From: an uncultured Clostridia bacterium
GTDB taxonomy: Bacteria > Bacillota > Clostridia > Oscillospirales > Acutalibacteraceae
NCBI GenBank assembly: GCA_947625785.1
Contig: CANQPS010000001.1
Location: 1-64,000, forward strand
Length of the DNA stretch: 64,000 bases
Direction of reading: 5' to 3'
Part shown: positions 1 through 8,875 of the stretch, in pieces
How positions within the stretch are numbered: the first letter of the stretch is position 1
How the letters are laid out: every line of letters starts with the position of its first letter
Notes under the pieces: model-generated
Database searches by the model: none
Seen by the model: only the letters and a program-made list of their open reading frames with translations
What the model was told of the DNA's origin: nothing
Position numbers and translations under genes: made by a program

Positions 1-92
1 GGATATTGATTTTGTGGATAGTTGTTATTAGGTTGTTGATTGTAGTCGTTTTGTGGATATTGATTTTGTGGATAGTTAGTATTAGGTTGTTT
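1..92 (-). repeat. 54-bp tandem repeat encoding an Asn/Gln/Tyr/Pro-rich tail
   Basis: Bases 1-38 and 55-92 are near-identical copies with a 54-base period (18 codons). They encode units such as NNNYPQNQYPQ and NTNYPQNQYPQ. The array continues past the window edge, so copy number is unknown. It forms the tail of the surface protein after its last membrane segment. Confidence 0.75.
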
Positions 93-2018
93 TTTAGGTC
101 TATTTTTTATTATTTTTGGAGCAAAAACACTCAATAATCCAAATATTGCAAATACAATAGTTAAAATCAAAAATAATATAAATAATGTTTTATATCTGCC
201 ATAGCTATTAAATTGATTTATGGCATTATCAATAGATTTTTCATATTCAGTTATAAAACTGTCGCTTGATACAATCTTATTATATTTAAAAAATCCTGTC
301 GCAAATATTACATCAAGTACAAAACTAATCCCTGCAATTCCAAAGGAACATATAGTTATTAACTTTGATATTGATACTTTTATCTTTGGCAATTTATCCT
401 TAATATTTTTGCCATCATTTTTAGAAGTGGTTGTTTTGTTGTCATTCTTATTGTTTTTCAATAAAATGACAATTAAAACTGCAACTATAATGCCAGCCAA
501 TAATGATACAATAAACGGTAAATATTCTTTCCAATTAATACTTCCGCCTACAAATAACGCATTGCTGTTATAAATCAATGTTATAGTTCTTGTAGTTTTA
601 TTGCCAGCCTTGTCAGAAGCGGCTAATTCTATGACATTATCACCATTTTTAAGTGATACTGGTATATTAAATGTTCCGTCTTCGAGTAATTCTATATTTT
701 CACCGTTGTATGTAAGAGCTGCCCCTGCCTCTGTTTCGCCTACGATAAAAACTTCTGCCTCATTGAATTTTTTCCCGTCTATGTTCTCATAGAGTTCAAT
801 TAATGGCGCATTAAAATCTCCGAATATCGTCTTTTTTGTGACAAACGAAATATTATCACTATTTGTATATGAAACTTCAATATCATTGCTTCCATCTGCG
901 ATACTTGCGGAAAATGTACCGTTTCCGTTTTTCTTTAATTCGTCTGTAACACCATTTACGGATAGCTTTATATTTTTTTCATCTTGAAAATTATAACTAA
1001 TAACAGCTTGATATGAATTTGTTAATTCCGGTGTTGTAATTTCAAGACTTTCATTACTATCCAATATAATTGTTTTTTCTAATGGTTTAGATAAAATACT
1101 GTTTTGAACTTTATAAATTTGAATTTTGATTTTCTTATATGTATCATCATAATAAATTTTATCAATGGCTGCTCCGTCTGTTATTTCTGATACATAAAAA
1201 GGTTCGGTGTTGTCGTCTGCAAATGCAAGAATATTGTACTCGTTTGACCTGTCATAATTCGACCAATCAAGATTTATTTGCAGGTCAGACTTTATTACTG
1301 ATATATCAATATCACTTATAGCTTCCGGAGTGTTAGGGTTTACATAGCTAAATACATCGGTTTGTGCTTCGTCAAACAATACTGCACCATTTTGTTCAAG
1401 TTCAACATTGAGTTTAAAACGGTATTTATCATAGCTTGATATTTTTGATAAATTTATATCTATTGATTTATCTTCGCCGGTGTCAGAGTACCCGCTTGCC
1501 AAAACTTCCCCCGAATAACTTTCGTCATTATCCGTTATAATAGAAATTTCATATTTATAGGATACCTTTTTATCTGCTAACGCAGCATTAAAGGTAACTT
1601 TTGCAGTTTCGTCTTTAATTTCGTTTATTTTGAATGACTGAATCCAAATATTCTCGGTGGATTGCATAACATTAATATTTATGCCATCATTGCTTAACTT
1701 ATCGTATTCTATTTTCCAAGTACCAGCCTCAGCGTTTACGATTTTATATGTAACCCAACCATCATCAGATGCTCTTTGTAATTCTTCTTCGGTGCTTGTT
1801 TCTTCCGAATAAGTCTTATTACTTGGCGAAATAAACCTTATAAGAGGCTTTTCTTTTTCGTAAGTTATCATAATGGTAATATCTGTCGGACTATCTATTT
1901 TTATAAGTTCACTTGAAGTATAATCTGCAAAAACCGTCATTAAACTAACAGAAAATATAGTTATTATAATAGCTATTACAGATAAAATTGATATTGATTT
2001 TTTTATTGCTTTTCTCAT
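1..2018 (-). CDS. Large membrane-anchored surface protein, C-terminus cut by window edge
   Basis: This gene starts with ATG at 2018, after an AGGAGG site 5 bases upstream, and reads 672 codons without a stop to base 1. An N-terminal signal peptide or anchor is visible: a basic MRKAIKKS start, then a hydrophobic run ending near MTVFADY. The middle is beta-rich, Ser/Thr/Asp-rich and resembles tandem fibronectin III or bacterial Ig-like modules. Two hydrophobic segments follow late in the protein (about residues 495-515 and 605-630), separated by a Lys-rich stretch. The readable end is a low-complexity Asn/Gln/Tyr/Pro tail. It lies 13 bases after the vWA gene and is clearly co-transcribed with it. 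I do not recognise a named family; an envelope role is inferred from topology and partner. Confidence 0.75.
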   Translation of the reverse strand, partial: MRKAIKKSISILSVIAIIITIFSVSLMTVFADYTSSELIKIDSPTDITIMITYEKEKPLIRFISPSNKTYSEETSTEEELQRASDDGWVTYKIVNAEAGTWKIEYDKLSNDGININVMQSTENIWIQSFKINEIKDETAKVTFNAALADKKVSYKYEISIITDNDESYSGEVLASGYSDTGEDKSIDINLSKISSYDKYRFKLNVELEQNGAVLFDEAQTDVFSYVNPNTPEAISDIDISVIKSDLQINLDWSNYDRSNEYNILAFADDNTEPFYVSEITDGAAIDKIYYDDTYKKIKIQIYKVQNSILSKPLEKTIILDSNESLEITTPELTNSYQAVISYNFQDEKNIKLSVNGVTDELKKNGNGTFSASIADGSNDIEVSYTNSDNISFVTKKTIFGDFNAPLIELYENIDGKKFNEAEVFIVGETEAGAALTYNGENIELLEDGTFNIPVSLKNGDNVIELAASDKAGNKTTRTITLIYNSNALFVGGSINWKEYLPFIVSLLAGIIVAVLIVILLKNNKNDNKTTTSKNDGKNIKDKLPKIKVSISKLITICSFGIAGISFVLDVIFATGFFKYNKIVSSDSFITEYEKSIDNAINQFNSYGRYKTLFILFLILTIVFAIFGLLSVFAPKIIKNRPKKQPNTNYPQNQYPQNDYNQQPNNNYPQNQY

Positions 2019-2031
2019 AGCTAACCTCCTA

Positions 2032-5000
2032 TTAGTCTAAATAATTGCTGACCCATTCCGAACCTTTGGAAGAAATGTAAAGCATATCACCTGATACTTT
2101 GCCTTTGTCATCTACAATTCTGGTTCTGATTGTGAATTGTGTAACATCATTATCCGGGAAATAGAATCCTACTAAAATACTGCCGCTTTTATCGATTTTC
2201 TTATTAAACAGCCACCATTTTATATCAATTTGGGCTGTTCCGGTGTACTTACAGCCAATAAACTTTGAGTGGAAATTAAATTCTCCTGTTCCGGAAATAT
2301 CAACATTACAATTAGGAATTTCCCACATTAAACCTTGTTTTAATTTTGCGTATAAACCAAACACATTTTCTCCGGAATTTTCAAAAAGTAAAGGTTCATA
2401 ATATCCCTCTATTGTACCGAGTTCAATTTCGGCTTCGGATAATTTAATTTCATCAAGGAATTTCAGTTCTGCATTAGCTGATAATAAAAGTTGATCCAAT
2501 CCGATTTGTACTTCTGTATCAGGCATTGTAAATAGTTCAACATCATCAATATACTTTTTGAGCGGAGGACAAATTTCGCCTATATTAGCTATGTCAATTT
2601 CAAATCGACCGACTAATTTTGTGCTGATAATATCTTTTGAACTGCCTATTTTCTTAGAACTTGCCATATCAGCTGCACCTAATTGGAAATCTTTGAATGT
2701 TACAGGTACTCCATATATTAATTTTGTTATAGGATAATCTGCACACAACATTAATGTATCCAGATCCAAATCAATCCAACTTACTTCTAATCCAACACTT
2801 TCTAAATTTACAAATGGCAATCCTACTCCGACTTTAAAACCTAATTCACCTTCAAGAGTGTTTATATGTATTTCTAAATCGCTTAAATTTACAGGTAATG
2901 TTCTATTAAATACTTTCATTTTTTTGGAAATATCACTGTCATCTTCTCTTTCAAAGTCGACTATAAGTCCTATATTATTTTTTGAAATAACGCCGCTGAA
3001 CTGACCATCGAATGTCATAGCACTATCGCCGGATAATGACTGTATTATAACATCTTGGAATGGGATTATTGTGTTTGCCGATGAGAATGAAATTTTAAAT
3101 CTATCAGGATATAGTCTTGCATCAACATTTATTAAATTAATGAAATTTTTAATTTTGAGTGATTGAATAGCATTTCTATCAACAGGGTATTCATCTTCTG
3201 TATAATCATCACCTGTATTATACAGTGATATAGTACCCATAGCAGGAAAATCTACCGACCAACCTTTTTCGGCGAATGTTTTTGTAATGCCTTGTGCTGT
3301 TTTTTCGTCAAATACAACATAAGAACCGCCATTATCAGTCATTTGAACTTTTGTATTTTCAAGATTACCACTAATTGTTACATCACTCTTAAAATTAAGC
3401 CAATGATTAAGATTTACTCCACCTGACAGTGTATATGTATCATCTTTGTGGCTAATATTTACTGCATAGAATACATAATCACCAAACTCTATTTTATCGA
3501 GTTCTCCGTCAACTATTAATAAGGCATTTTGTATATATGCCTTTCTGCCGTTAAGTATAAATGTTGCATTATAGCTGCCCTCAGGCATACCCGCTTTTAA
3601 TGTTACTTCAAAGGTTTCAGCGTCAACAAATTTAGGGTATAGCGTATATGACAGACTTCCATCTAATTTTATAATCAAATTATCCGCAGATTTAAAACCC
3701 GTACCCTTTATTTGAATTATACGGTCTTTTTCGTTAGCGTCTTTATAGATTGTTCTTGGCACTAAACCTGTAACGGATAATCCATCTGCATAGAACGAAT
3801 TGTAATTCTCCAAATTTTCTTCGCTTAAAGAATAATACTTTATTGTTGATACACTCTCGTCAGGAATTTTAACTTCTAAACTTCTGTTAAAGCTTGTTAA
3901 TGTATCAATAGCTGTATATTTTATTGTGTATTGATTTTTAATTTGTTGATGTATTAAATCGTAGAATGTTGATAAAGTTGCGATATCATTTACATATACA
4001 AAAGAACCGCCTGTTGATTCGGCAATAGTGGTTAAATATTCTGTATCAACACTACTTCCTATACCTAATGTATATATAATAATATTTTTATTATTGGCTT
4101 GTTCTCCTATATTTTCAAAAATTTCTGTGTAACTTGCCGGAGAATTGTCCTCACCGTCTGTTAAAAGAATAATTATATTATTTTTGTTTTTATCGCTTGG
4201 AAAATCATTTAATAGACTTACTAATGTACCATAAATATCAGTACCGCCAAGGTCATCAAACTTTGATATTGCTTCTTGTAGTTCATCAATTGAACTTCCG
4301 AAACCATAAGTAAACAATATATCATCATCAAATGCTACAATAGATATATCTTCATCATCAAGTTTATAATTTATATATTCTTCAACAGCTTCTTTTAATT
4401 TTGAAACGGAGCCGCTCATACTTCCGGAGTTATCACAAACAAGCTGTACATTAGAGCCTTCAAGAACAACTTTTTCTATGCTGTAATTATCTATTTTTAT
4501 ACCGCAATCGTAAATTTCTAATATACTTTTTAAATCTGTATCTTCTGTTATGTAATCGCCGGAAATTTGGATTCTTGCTTCAATTTGAGGGAATTTAGAA
4601 TAATCTATTTCACCTATATTGATGGCAGATTTAGTTTTACTTACATAGTCAGTGATAGCATTGTTAAAATCTTTTTGTTGTTCATTTCCGTCGCTGCTTC
4701 CCTCAACATAAATAGGCATTGAATTTTCTTCAATTATATCAATATAATCTGATACATTCTTAATATTCTCGCTTGAATTCTCGCCTTTCATTATATTTAC
4801 TATTTCATATACAGGTTCTGCAAAACTGAAATCATCACAATTTCCTACGGCATCAAATGATTTTGACAAATTTTCTTCGGCTGATGCTTCATTTCCTAAA
4901 TAATTATCAATTTTTGCTGCTTGATAATATAACTTTGAGGCGGCAGACAAGTTATTTGTATCCTCTGCAAATTCCGCTATTTCACTTTTTAAGGAGAGGA

Positions 5001-6066
5001 GAGGCATATTATTTACTATATTATCGAAAGTTTTTATGCTTTCCTTTAATTTATCGTTATCCCTTGCCGAACGGTTTCCTATTCCTTTTTGATAAAGCTC
5101 CTGCATATGATTTCTGATTTTTTGTAAATCGTTATAATCATAAACTCTTAAATAATCAGAAAAATCTTCTTCTTTAATAAAACCGTTAATATATAATTGA
5201 GATACTACCATTAATTCATTATATCCGGAATTTTTATCTATTTGTTTTGCAATCTTATCGTAGTCCGAGTTGAGAATATTTACCTTTAATCTTGCTTCTC
5301 TGTAATATTTTAAAGAAGAAAGAGATGGCATTTTACTCAAAATATTGTCTATTGAGAATGTAACTCTTTTAAGTTCTTCCTCATCTGTATAACCGTTATT
5401 TTTATAATCGTCATAGCACTTATTTACCATACCTATGAGATTACCTACCGAATACATTGTATCTTGCTTTATATCGCCGTATTTTTTTGTTATACTTTCA
5501 CTTATAGCCGTAAAAATTTTATTATTTTCCAATATATCCTTAGCTTCCGATAAAATAGCGTTGTTATTACTGTTGTCTGTCGAATTACCAGTTTGTTCGA
5601 GCATATTTTGGATAGCGGTATCCACTTTTTGAGCAAGTACGACCTTATCAATATATTCTTTTTCCTGACTTACATCATCTGATGATATATTAAGAAATAT
5701 CATCTTAGATGCTTTAAAATCATTTGTTAAAGCCTTAATTCTTGCTCTTATTAAAGAACATTCTTTTGTATAGCCAAAGGCATCTGCGGTTTGTTCCAAA
5801 AGATTATCAGCCATATCATAAGAACCGTTCTCAACCAATCCGTAAATCATTTTGTACATATCTTCTTCCGGAACCTGCAAACCCGTATTTTTCTTATCAT
5901 TCAGGGTAGTTACGATTCCGCTTACAAGACAAAGTACACACAGACCTGCTATTGTACAAGTTGGTGCAACATTCTTAATTTTAAAATTTTTTCTTACTAA
6001 TGTAGTTATTACCACTATTAATGTTGCCGGTATTAACCCTATTCCTATTTGTAAAAGCATATTCAA
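2032..6066 (-). CDS. Large von Willebrand factor A (vWA) domain envelope protein
   Basis: 1344 residues. Two N-terminal membrane segments (about residues 3-20 and 38-55) precede a long helical region (about 60-450) that looks like TPR or other helical repeats. A vWA domain follows (about 535-720) with a complete MIDAS metal site: DNSGS near residue 545, GGTD near 607 and TDGED near 636. Next comes an IPT/TIG-like segment (about 760-860) with a GTGF motif, then a roughly 480-residue beta-rich C-terminal region I do not recognise. vWA domains with intact MIDAS usually bind protein partners through a divalent cation. The start is ATG with a GGAGGGA site. It is first in a two-gene operon with the surface protein downstream. 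The partner and function are unknown. Confidence 0.8.
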   Translation of the reverse strand: MNMLLQIGIGLIPATLIVVITTLVRKNFKIKNVAPTCTIAGLCVLCLVSGIVTTLNDKKNTGLQVPEEDMYKMIYGLVENGSYDMADNLLEQTADAFGYTKECSLIRARIKALTNDFKASKMIFLNISSDDVSQEKEYIDKVVLAQKVDTAIQNMLEQTGNSTDNSNNNAILSEAKDILENNKIFTAISESITKKYGDIKQDTMYSVGNLIGMVNKCYDDYKNNGYTDEEELKRVTFSIDNILSKMPSLSSLKYYREARLKVNILNSDYDKIAKQIDKNSGYNELMVVSQLYINGFIKEEDFSDYLRVYDYNDLQKIRNHMQELYQKGIGNRSARDNDKLKESIKTFDNIVNNMPLLSLKSEIAEFAEDTNNLSAASKLYYQAAKIDNYLGNEASAEENLSKSFDAVGNCDDFSFAEPVYEIVNIMKGENSSENIKNVSDYIDIIEENSMPIYVEGSSDGNEQQKDFNNAITDYVSKTKSAINIGEIDYSKFPQIEARIQISGDYITEDTDLKSILEIYDCGIKIDNYSIEKVVLEGSNVQLVCDNSGSMSGSVSKLKEAVEEYINYKLDDEDISIVAFDDDILFTYGFGSSIDELQEAISKFDDLGGTDIYGTLVSLLNDFPSDKNKNNIIILLTDGEDNSPASYTEIFENIGEQANNKNIIIYTLGIGSSVDTEYLTTIAESTGGSFVYVNDIATLSTFYDLIHQQIKNQYTIKYTAIDTLTSFNRSLEVKIPDESVSTIKYYSLSEENLENYNSFYADGLSVTGLVPRTIYKDANEKDRIIQIKGTGFKSADNLIIKLDGSLSYTLYPKFVDAETFEVTLKAGMPEGSYNATFILNGRKAYIQNALLIVDGELDKIEFGDYVFYAVNISHKDDTYTLSGGVNLNHWLNFKSDVTISGNLENTKVQMTDNGGSYVVFDEKTAQGITKTFAEKGWSVDFPAMGTISLYNTGDDYTEDEYPVDRNAIQSLKIKNFINLINVDARLYPDRFKISFSSANTIIPFQDVIIQSLSGDSAMTFDGQFSGVISKNNIGLIVDFEREDDSDISKKMKVFNRTLPVNLSDLEIHINTLEGELGFKVGVGLPFVNLESVGLEVSWIDLDLDTLMLCADYPITKLIYGVPVTFKDFQLGAADMASSKKIGSSKDIISTKLVGRFEIDIANIGEICPPLKKYIDDVELFTMPDTEVQIGLDQLLLSANAELKFLDEIKLSEAEIELGTIEGYYEPLLFENSGENVFGLYAKLKQGLMWEIPNCNVDISGTGEFNFHSKFIGCKYTGTAQIDIKWWLFNKKIDKSGSILVGFYFPDNDVTQFTIRTRIVDDKGKVSGDMLYISSKGSEWVSNYLD

Positions 6067-6108
6067 TGTATATCCCTCCTTAAAAATTTAAAAAATTACT
6101 TTATTTTC

Positions 6109-6137
6109 ATTTTATCATTTTAGAGTTACATTGTCAA
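6109..6137 (-). promoter_or_regulatory. Promoter of the vWA operon
   Basis: On the minus strand, TTGACA (6132-6137) and TAAAAT (6109-6114) are 17 bases apart. Transcription would start near 6102, about 36 bases upstream of the vWA start codon. Confidence 0.65.
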
Positions 6138-6149
6138 TTTATATTAATA

Positions 6150-6289
6150 ACTAATCAATCGTAAAATATATTTAAAAACTTAGTAAAAATCAAAATTTTC
6201 ATCATTTTGATTTTATCTTGCACCCGAAAATGAGATATATGGTTTAATAATGAATTTTTCTTATTGGGAAAAACTGCAAATTGATTAGT
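6150..6289. repeat. Inverted-repeat-bounded intergenic segment
   Basis: Perfect 10-base inverted repeats, ACTAATCAAT (6150-6159) and ATTGATTAGT (6280-6289), bound 120 bases of AT-rich noncoding DNA. Inside is a smaller 9-bp hairpin (near 6186-6213). The segment sits exactly between two divergent promoters. It contains no gene and no protein-coding signal I can see. Confidence 0.35.
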
Positions 6290-6300
6290 ATTGTTATTCC

Positions 6301-6329
6301 TTGCAAAACAAATAATATGATGTTATAAT
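6301..6329 (+). promoter_or_regulatory. Promoter of holB-ricT
   Basis: TTGCAA (6301-6306) and TATAAT (6324-6329) are separated by 17 bases, about 44 bases upstream of the holB start. Confidence 0.6.
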
Positions 6330-6372
6330 AAATTTGTAATTAAACAAGAGTTAGTGTTTTATAGAGGTAAAA

Positions 6373-7359
6373 ATGAAATTTAAAGATTTTGTGGGAAATG
6401 ACAAAGTAATGTCAGAAATAAAAAGTCTTATGCAGCAAAACAGATTTCCTCATTCCATAATTATTGAGGGAGAAGACGGTGTTGGCAAAACAACACTTGC
6501 TATGCTAATTGCAAAATGGGCTGTATGTTCTTCCGAGAATGATGATAAGCCGTGTGAAGTGTGTAATAATTGTTATAAAGCTGAAAATAATATTCATCCC
6601 GATATAATTACCATAACTAAACCTAAGGATAAGGCTTTAATTCCTGTTGATATGATAAGAGTTATAAGGTCAGATGCATATGTATTGCCTAATGATGCAG
6701 AAAAAAAAGTATATATTATAGATGACAGTGATAAAATGGATGCCTACTCACAAAATACGATACTGAAAATATTGGAAGAACCGCCTAAAACTGCTATGTT
6801 TATAATGACTTGTGTTTCTGCATACTCAATGCTTGAAACAGTACGCTCAAGAAGCAGCATATTTTCGTTATTACCTGTTGACGAAAATACGGCAGTTGAC
6901 TTTTTGTCAGAACATTGTCCGTCATATTCAAGAGATAATATAATTAGTGCCGTTAAATCAACAAATGGCAATATTGGTAAATCAATTCTTGCATTAGATG
7001 ACAGTTATTTTAGTAATGTAAATGAAACGGCAGAAATGATTGCTTTGGCAATAGGAGATATTTATGAATTTAGTTTATTGGCGTCTTTATATACACTTGT
7101 ATCAGATAAAAATTTCGCATACGATGTAATGAAGGCACTTATAAAAATCATTAGAGATAGTATAGTTTTTTCAGATAAGATTAAATCTTTGTCTATGTCA
7201 AGTAAATCCGTTGAATATTTAGCAGGACGACTGTCAAAAAGAAAATTATTAAAATTAATTGAAGTTCTATATAATTCCCAAAAGGCATTAGATTCTAATA
7301 TAAATTTGAATTTATTTGTAACTTGGCTTTGTATTAAAATTCGTGAAAGTTTACAGTAG
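6373..7359 (+). CDS. holB: DNA polymerase III subunit delta prime
   Basis: 328 residues, normal length for this clamp-loader ATPase subunit, which helps load the sliding clamp at replication forks. An AAA+ Walker A motif GEDGVGKTT lies at residues 33-41. It is followed by a four-cysteine zinc module (C52, C61, C64, C67) typical of DnaX/HolB proteins. EEPP then leads into the sensor region, with a serine-rich SRSS stretch. The ATG start has an AGAGG site. ricT follows 40 bases later, the same pairing as holB-yaaT in many Firmicutes. Confidence 0.93.
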   Translation: MKFKDFVGNDKVMSEIKSLMQQNRFPHSIIIEGEDGVGKTTLAMLIAKWAVCSSENDDKPCEVCNNCYKAENNIHPDIITITKPKDKALIPVDMIRVIRSDAYVLPNDAEKKVYIIDDSDKMDAYSQNTILKILEEPPKTAMFIMTCVSAYSMLETVRSRSSIFSLLPVDENTAVDFLSEHCPSYSRDNIISAVKSTNGNIGKSILALDDSYFSNVNETAEMIALAIGDIYEFSLLASLYTLVSDKNFAYDVMKALIKIIRDSIVFSDKIKSLSMSSKSVEYLAGRLSKRKLLKLIEVLYNSQKALDSNINLNLFVTWLCIKIRESLQ

Positions 7360-7399
7360 ATGATATTATTTTATAAAATATAATTAGGGGGAAACCTTT

Positions 7400-8269
7400 G
7401 TGATAGAAATAGTAGGAATTCGTTTTAAAGATGTGGGAAAAATTTATTATTTTGACCCTGATAATCATTTATTAAAAAAAGGCGATAAAGTAATAGTGGA
7501 AACTACAAGAGGCGTAGAATGTGGCGAGGTCGCTATGGAAAATCGCAGCCTTGATAATAAAGAAATTATCTATCCGTTGAAAAAAATTATAAGAATTGCA
7601 ACAGATGCAGATTTGCAAAAAGTTGCCGAAAATAAAGAAAAAGAAAAAAAGGCTTTTGAATTATGTATGGAAAAAATTAACCAGCATAATTTGGTTATGA
7701 AACTCGTTGATGTCGAATATACTTTTGATAATAGCAAAATACTTTTTTATTTTACGGCGGACGGCAGAGTGGATTTTAGAGATTTAGTAAAAGATCTTGC
7801 ATATATATTTAAAACAAGAATAGAATTAAGACAAATTGGTGTACGAGATGAATCTAAAATGATAGGTGGTTTGGGTGTATGTGGCAGACCGTTCTGCTGT
7901 AATTCCTTTTTAGGAGAATTTCAGCCTGTATCAATAAAAATGGCTAAGGAACAGGGTATGTCATTAAATCCTGTTAAAATTTCAGGAACTTGCGGCAGAC
8001 TTATGTGCTGCTTAAAATATGAACAAGATGCGTACACCGAATTACTGAAAAATACTCCAAAAATTGGTGCGATAGTCAATACGCCGGATGGTAAGGGAAC
8101 TGTTGTTGACCAAAATTTAATAACAGGGATACTCAGAGTATCATTAAGTAAATCACCGGAGGCATCACCTAAAAATTATAATGTTTCTCAGGTTAAGGTC
8201 ATAAAAGATGCACAAATTCACCTCGATAAAAAAGAAATAGAGGCTTTAAAGGACCTTGAAGATAAATAA
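7400..8269 (+). CDS. ricT: PSP1-domain protein RicT (YaaT)
   Basis: 289 residues; the start is GTG at 7400, with AGGGGGA upstream. A PSP1 domain fills the middle, and two cysteine clusters, CGRPFCC (about 160-166) and CGRLMCC (about 197-203), match the iron-sulfur ligand region of RicT. In B. subtilis RicT acts with RicA and RicF to stimulate RNase Y processing and affects phosphorelay, competence and sporulation. The holB neighbour supports the call. Only RicT is present here, so the complex cannot be confirmed from this window. Confidence 0.9.
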   Translation: MIEIVGIRFKDVGKIYYFDPDNHLLKKGDKVIVETTRGVECGEVAMENRSLDNKEIIYPLKKIIRIATDADLQKVAENKEKEKKAFELCMEKINQHNLVMKLVDVEYTFDNSKILFYFTADGRVDFRDLVKDLAYIFKTRIELRQIGVRDESKMIGGLGVCGRPFCCNSFLGEFQPVSIKMAKEQGMSLNPVKISGTCGRLMCCLKYEQDAYTELLKNTPKIGAIVNTPDGKGTVVDQNLITGILRVSLSKSPEASPKNYNVSQVKVIKDAQIHLDKKEIEALKDLEDK

Positions 8270-8398
8270 AAATTTTTGTGGTAAGCTATATATAACTCGT
8301 AAAAATTCTTGGCAAGCAATATTAATTTCGCTTAAAACCTTAGATATTATGGGCTTTTTAAAAAATTTGATATTTTGCATAAATTCCATTAATTACAC

Positions 8399-8427
8399 TT
8401 GACTTTTAATGTAATATTTGATAATAT
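8399..8427 (+). promoter_or_regulatory. Promoter of the ferredoxin gene
   Basis: TTGACT (8399-8404) and TAATAT (8422-8427) with a 17-base spacer, about 95 bases before the start codon. The rest of the 252-base gap after ricT shows no other feature. Confidence 0.6.
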
Positions 8428-8521
8428 ATACACATAGATTAAAAAGTAAACTTACATATTATAAATCGTATTTTTTACTTTATATTCTTTTGTTGTTAAT
8501 ATATAAATAGGAGGTATATTT

Positions 8522-8689
8522 ATGGCTTATAAAATTTCTGATGATTGTATTATGTGTGGTGCTTGTGCAGGTGAATGTCCTGTGGGAGCTATTTCTGAGG
8601 GCGAAGGCAAGTATGTAATTGATGCAGATACTTGTATCGATTGCGGCAGTTGTGCATCTACTTGTCCGGTAGGAGCTCCAAACGCATAA
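8522..8689 (+). CDS. 2[4Fe-4S] ferredoxin
   Basis: 55 residues, the classic length of clostridial bacterial-type ferredoxins. Two cluster motifs are complete: C9-x2-C12-x2-C15-x3-C19 followed by Pro, and C38-x2-C41-x2-C44-x3-C48 followed by Pro. This is a soluble low-potential electron carrier that would serve pyruvate:ferredoxin oxidoreductase, hydrogenase or similar anaerobic enzymes. The ATG start has an AGGAGG site 8 bases upstream. It is transcribed alone, with its own promoter and terminator. Confidence 0.95.
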   Translation: MAYKISDDCIMCGACAGECPVGAISEGEGKYVIDADTCIDCGSCASTCPVGAPNA

Positions 8690-8716
8690 TATTTGTTTTT
8701 TTGTTTGATAGTATAG

Positions 8717-8750
8717 AACGCATCTGACAAATGGTTTAGATGCGTTTTTT
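8717..8750 (+). terminator. Rho-independent terminator after the ferredoxin gene
   Basis: A 9-bp perfect stem (AACGCATCT 8717-8725 with AGATGCGTT 8738-8746) is followed by a T run. Confidence 0.85.
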
Positions 8751-8785
8751 ATTTATGTTCAAGACAATTATTTTACGGGAAAGAG

Positions 8786-8815
8786 TTGACAAATAAGGGT
8801 ATTTATTGATAAAAT
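8786..8815 (+). promoter_or_regulatory. Promoter of the yicC-to-thiN operon
   Basis: TTGACA (8786-8791) and TAAAAT (8810-8815) with an 18-base spacer, about 60 bases before yicC. Confidence 0.6.
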
Positions 8816-8875
8816 TATAATAATCTATAAAATGCCTATTTGTGCGTTTCTGCGTAAGAATTGAGATGATTAAAA

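Noticed and set aside
4857..6091. Several plus-strand open frames inside the vWA gene region
   Set aside because: They lie antisense to a long, well-formed gene with a promoter and ribosome site; they lack such sites and read as low-complexity translations.
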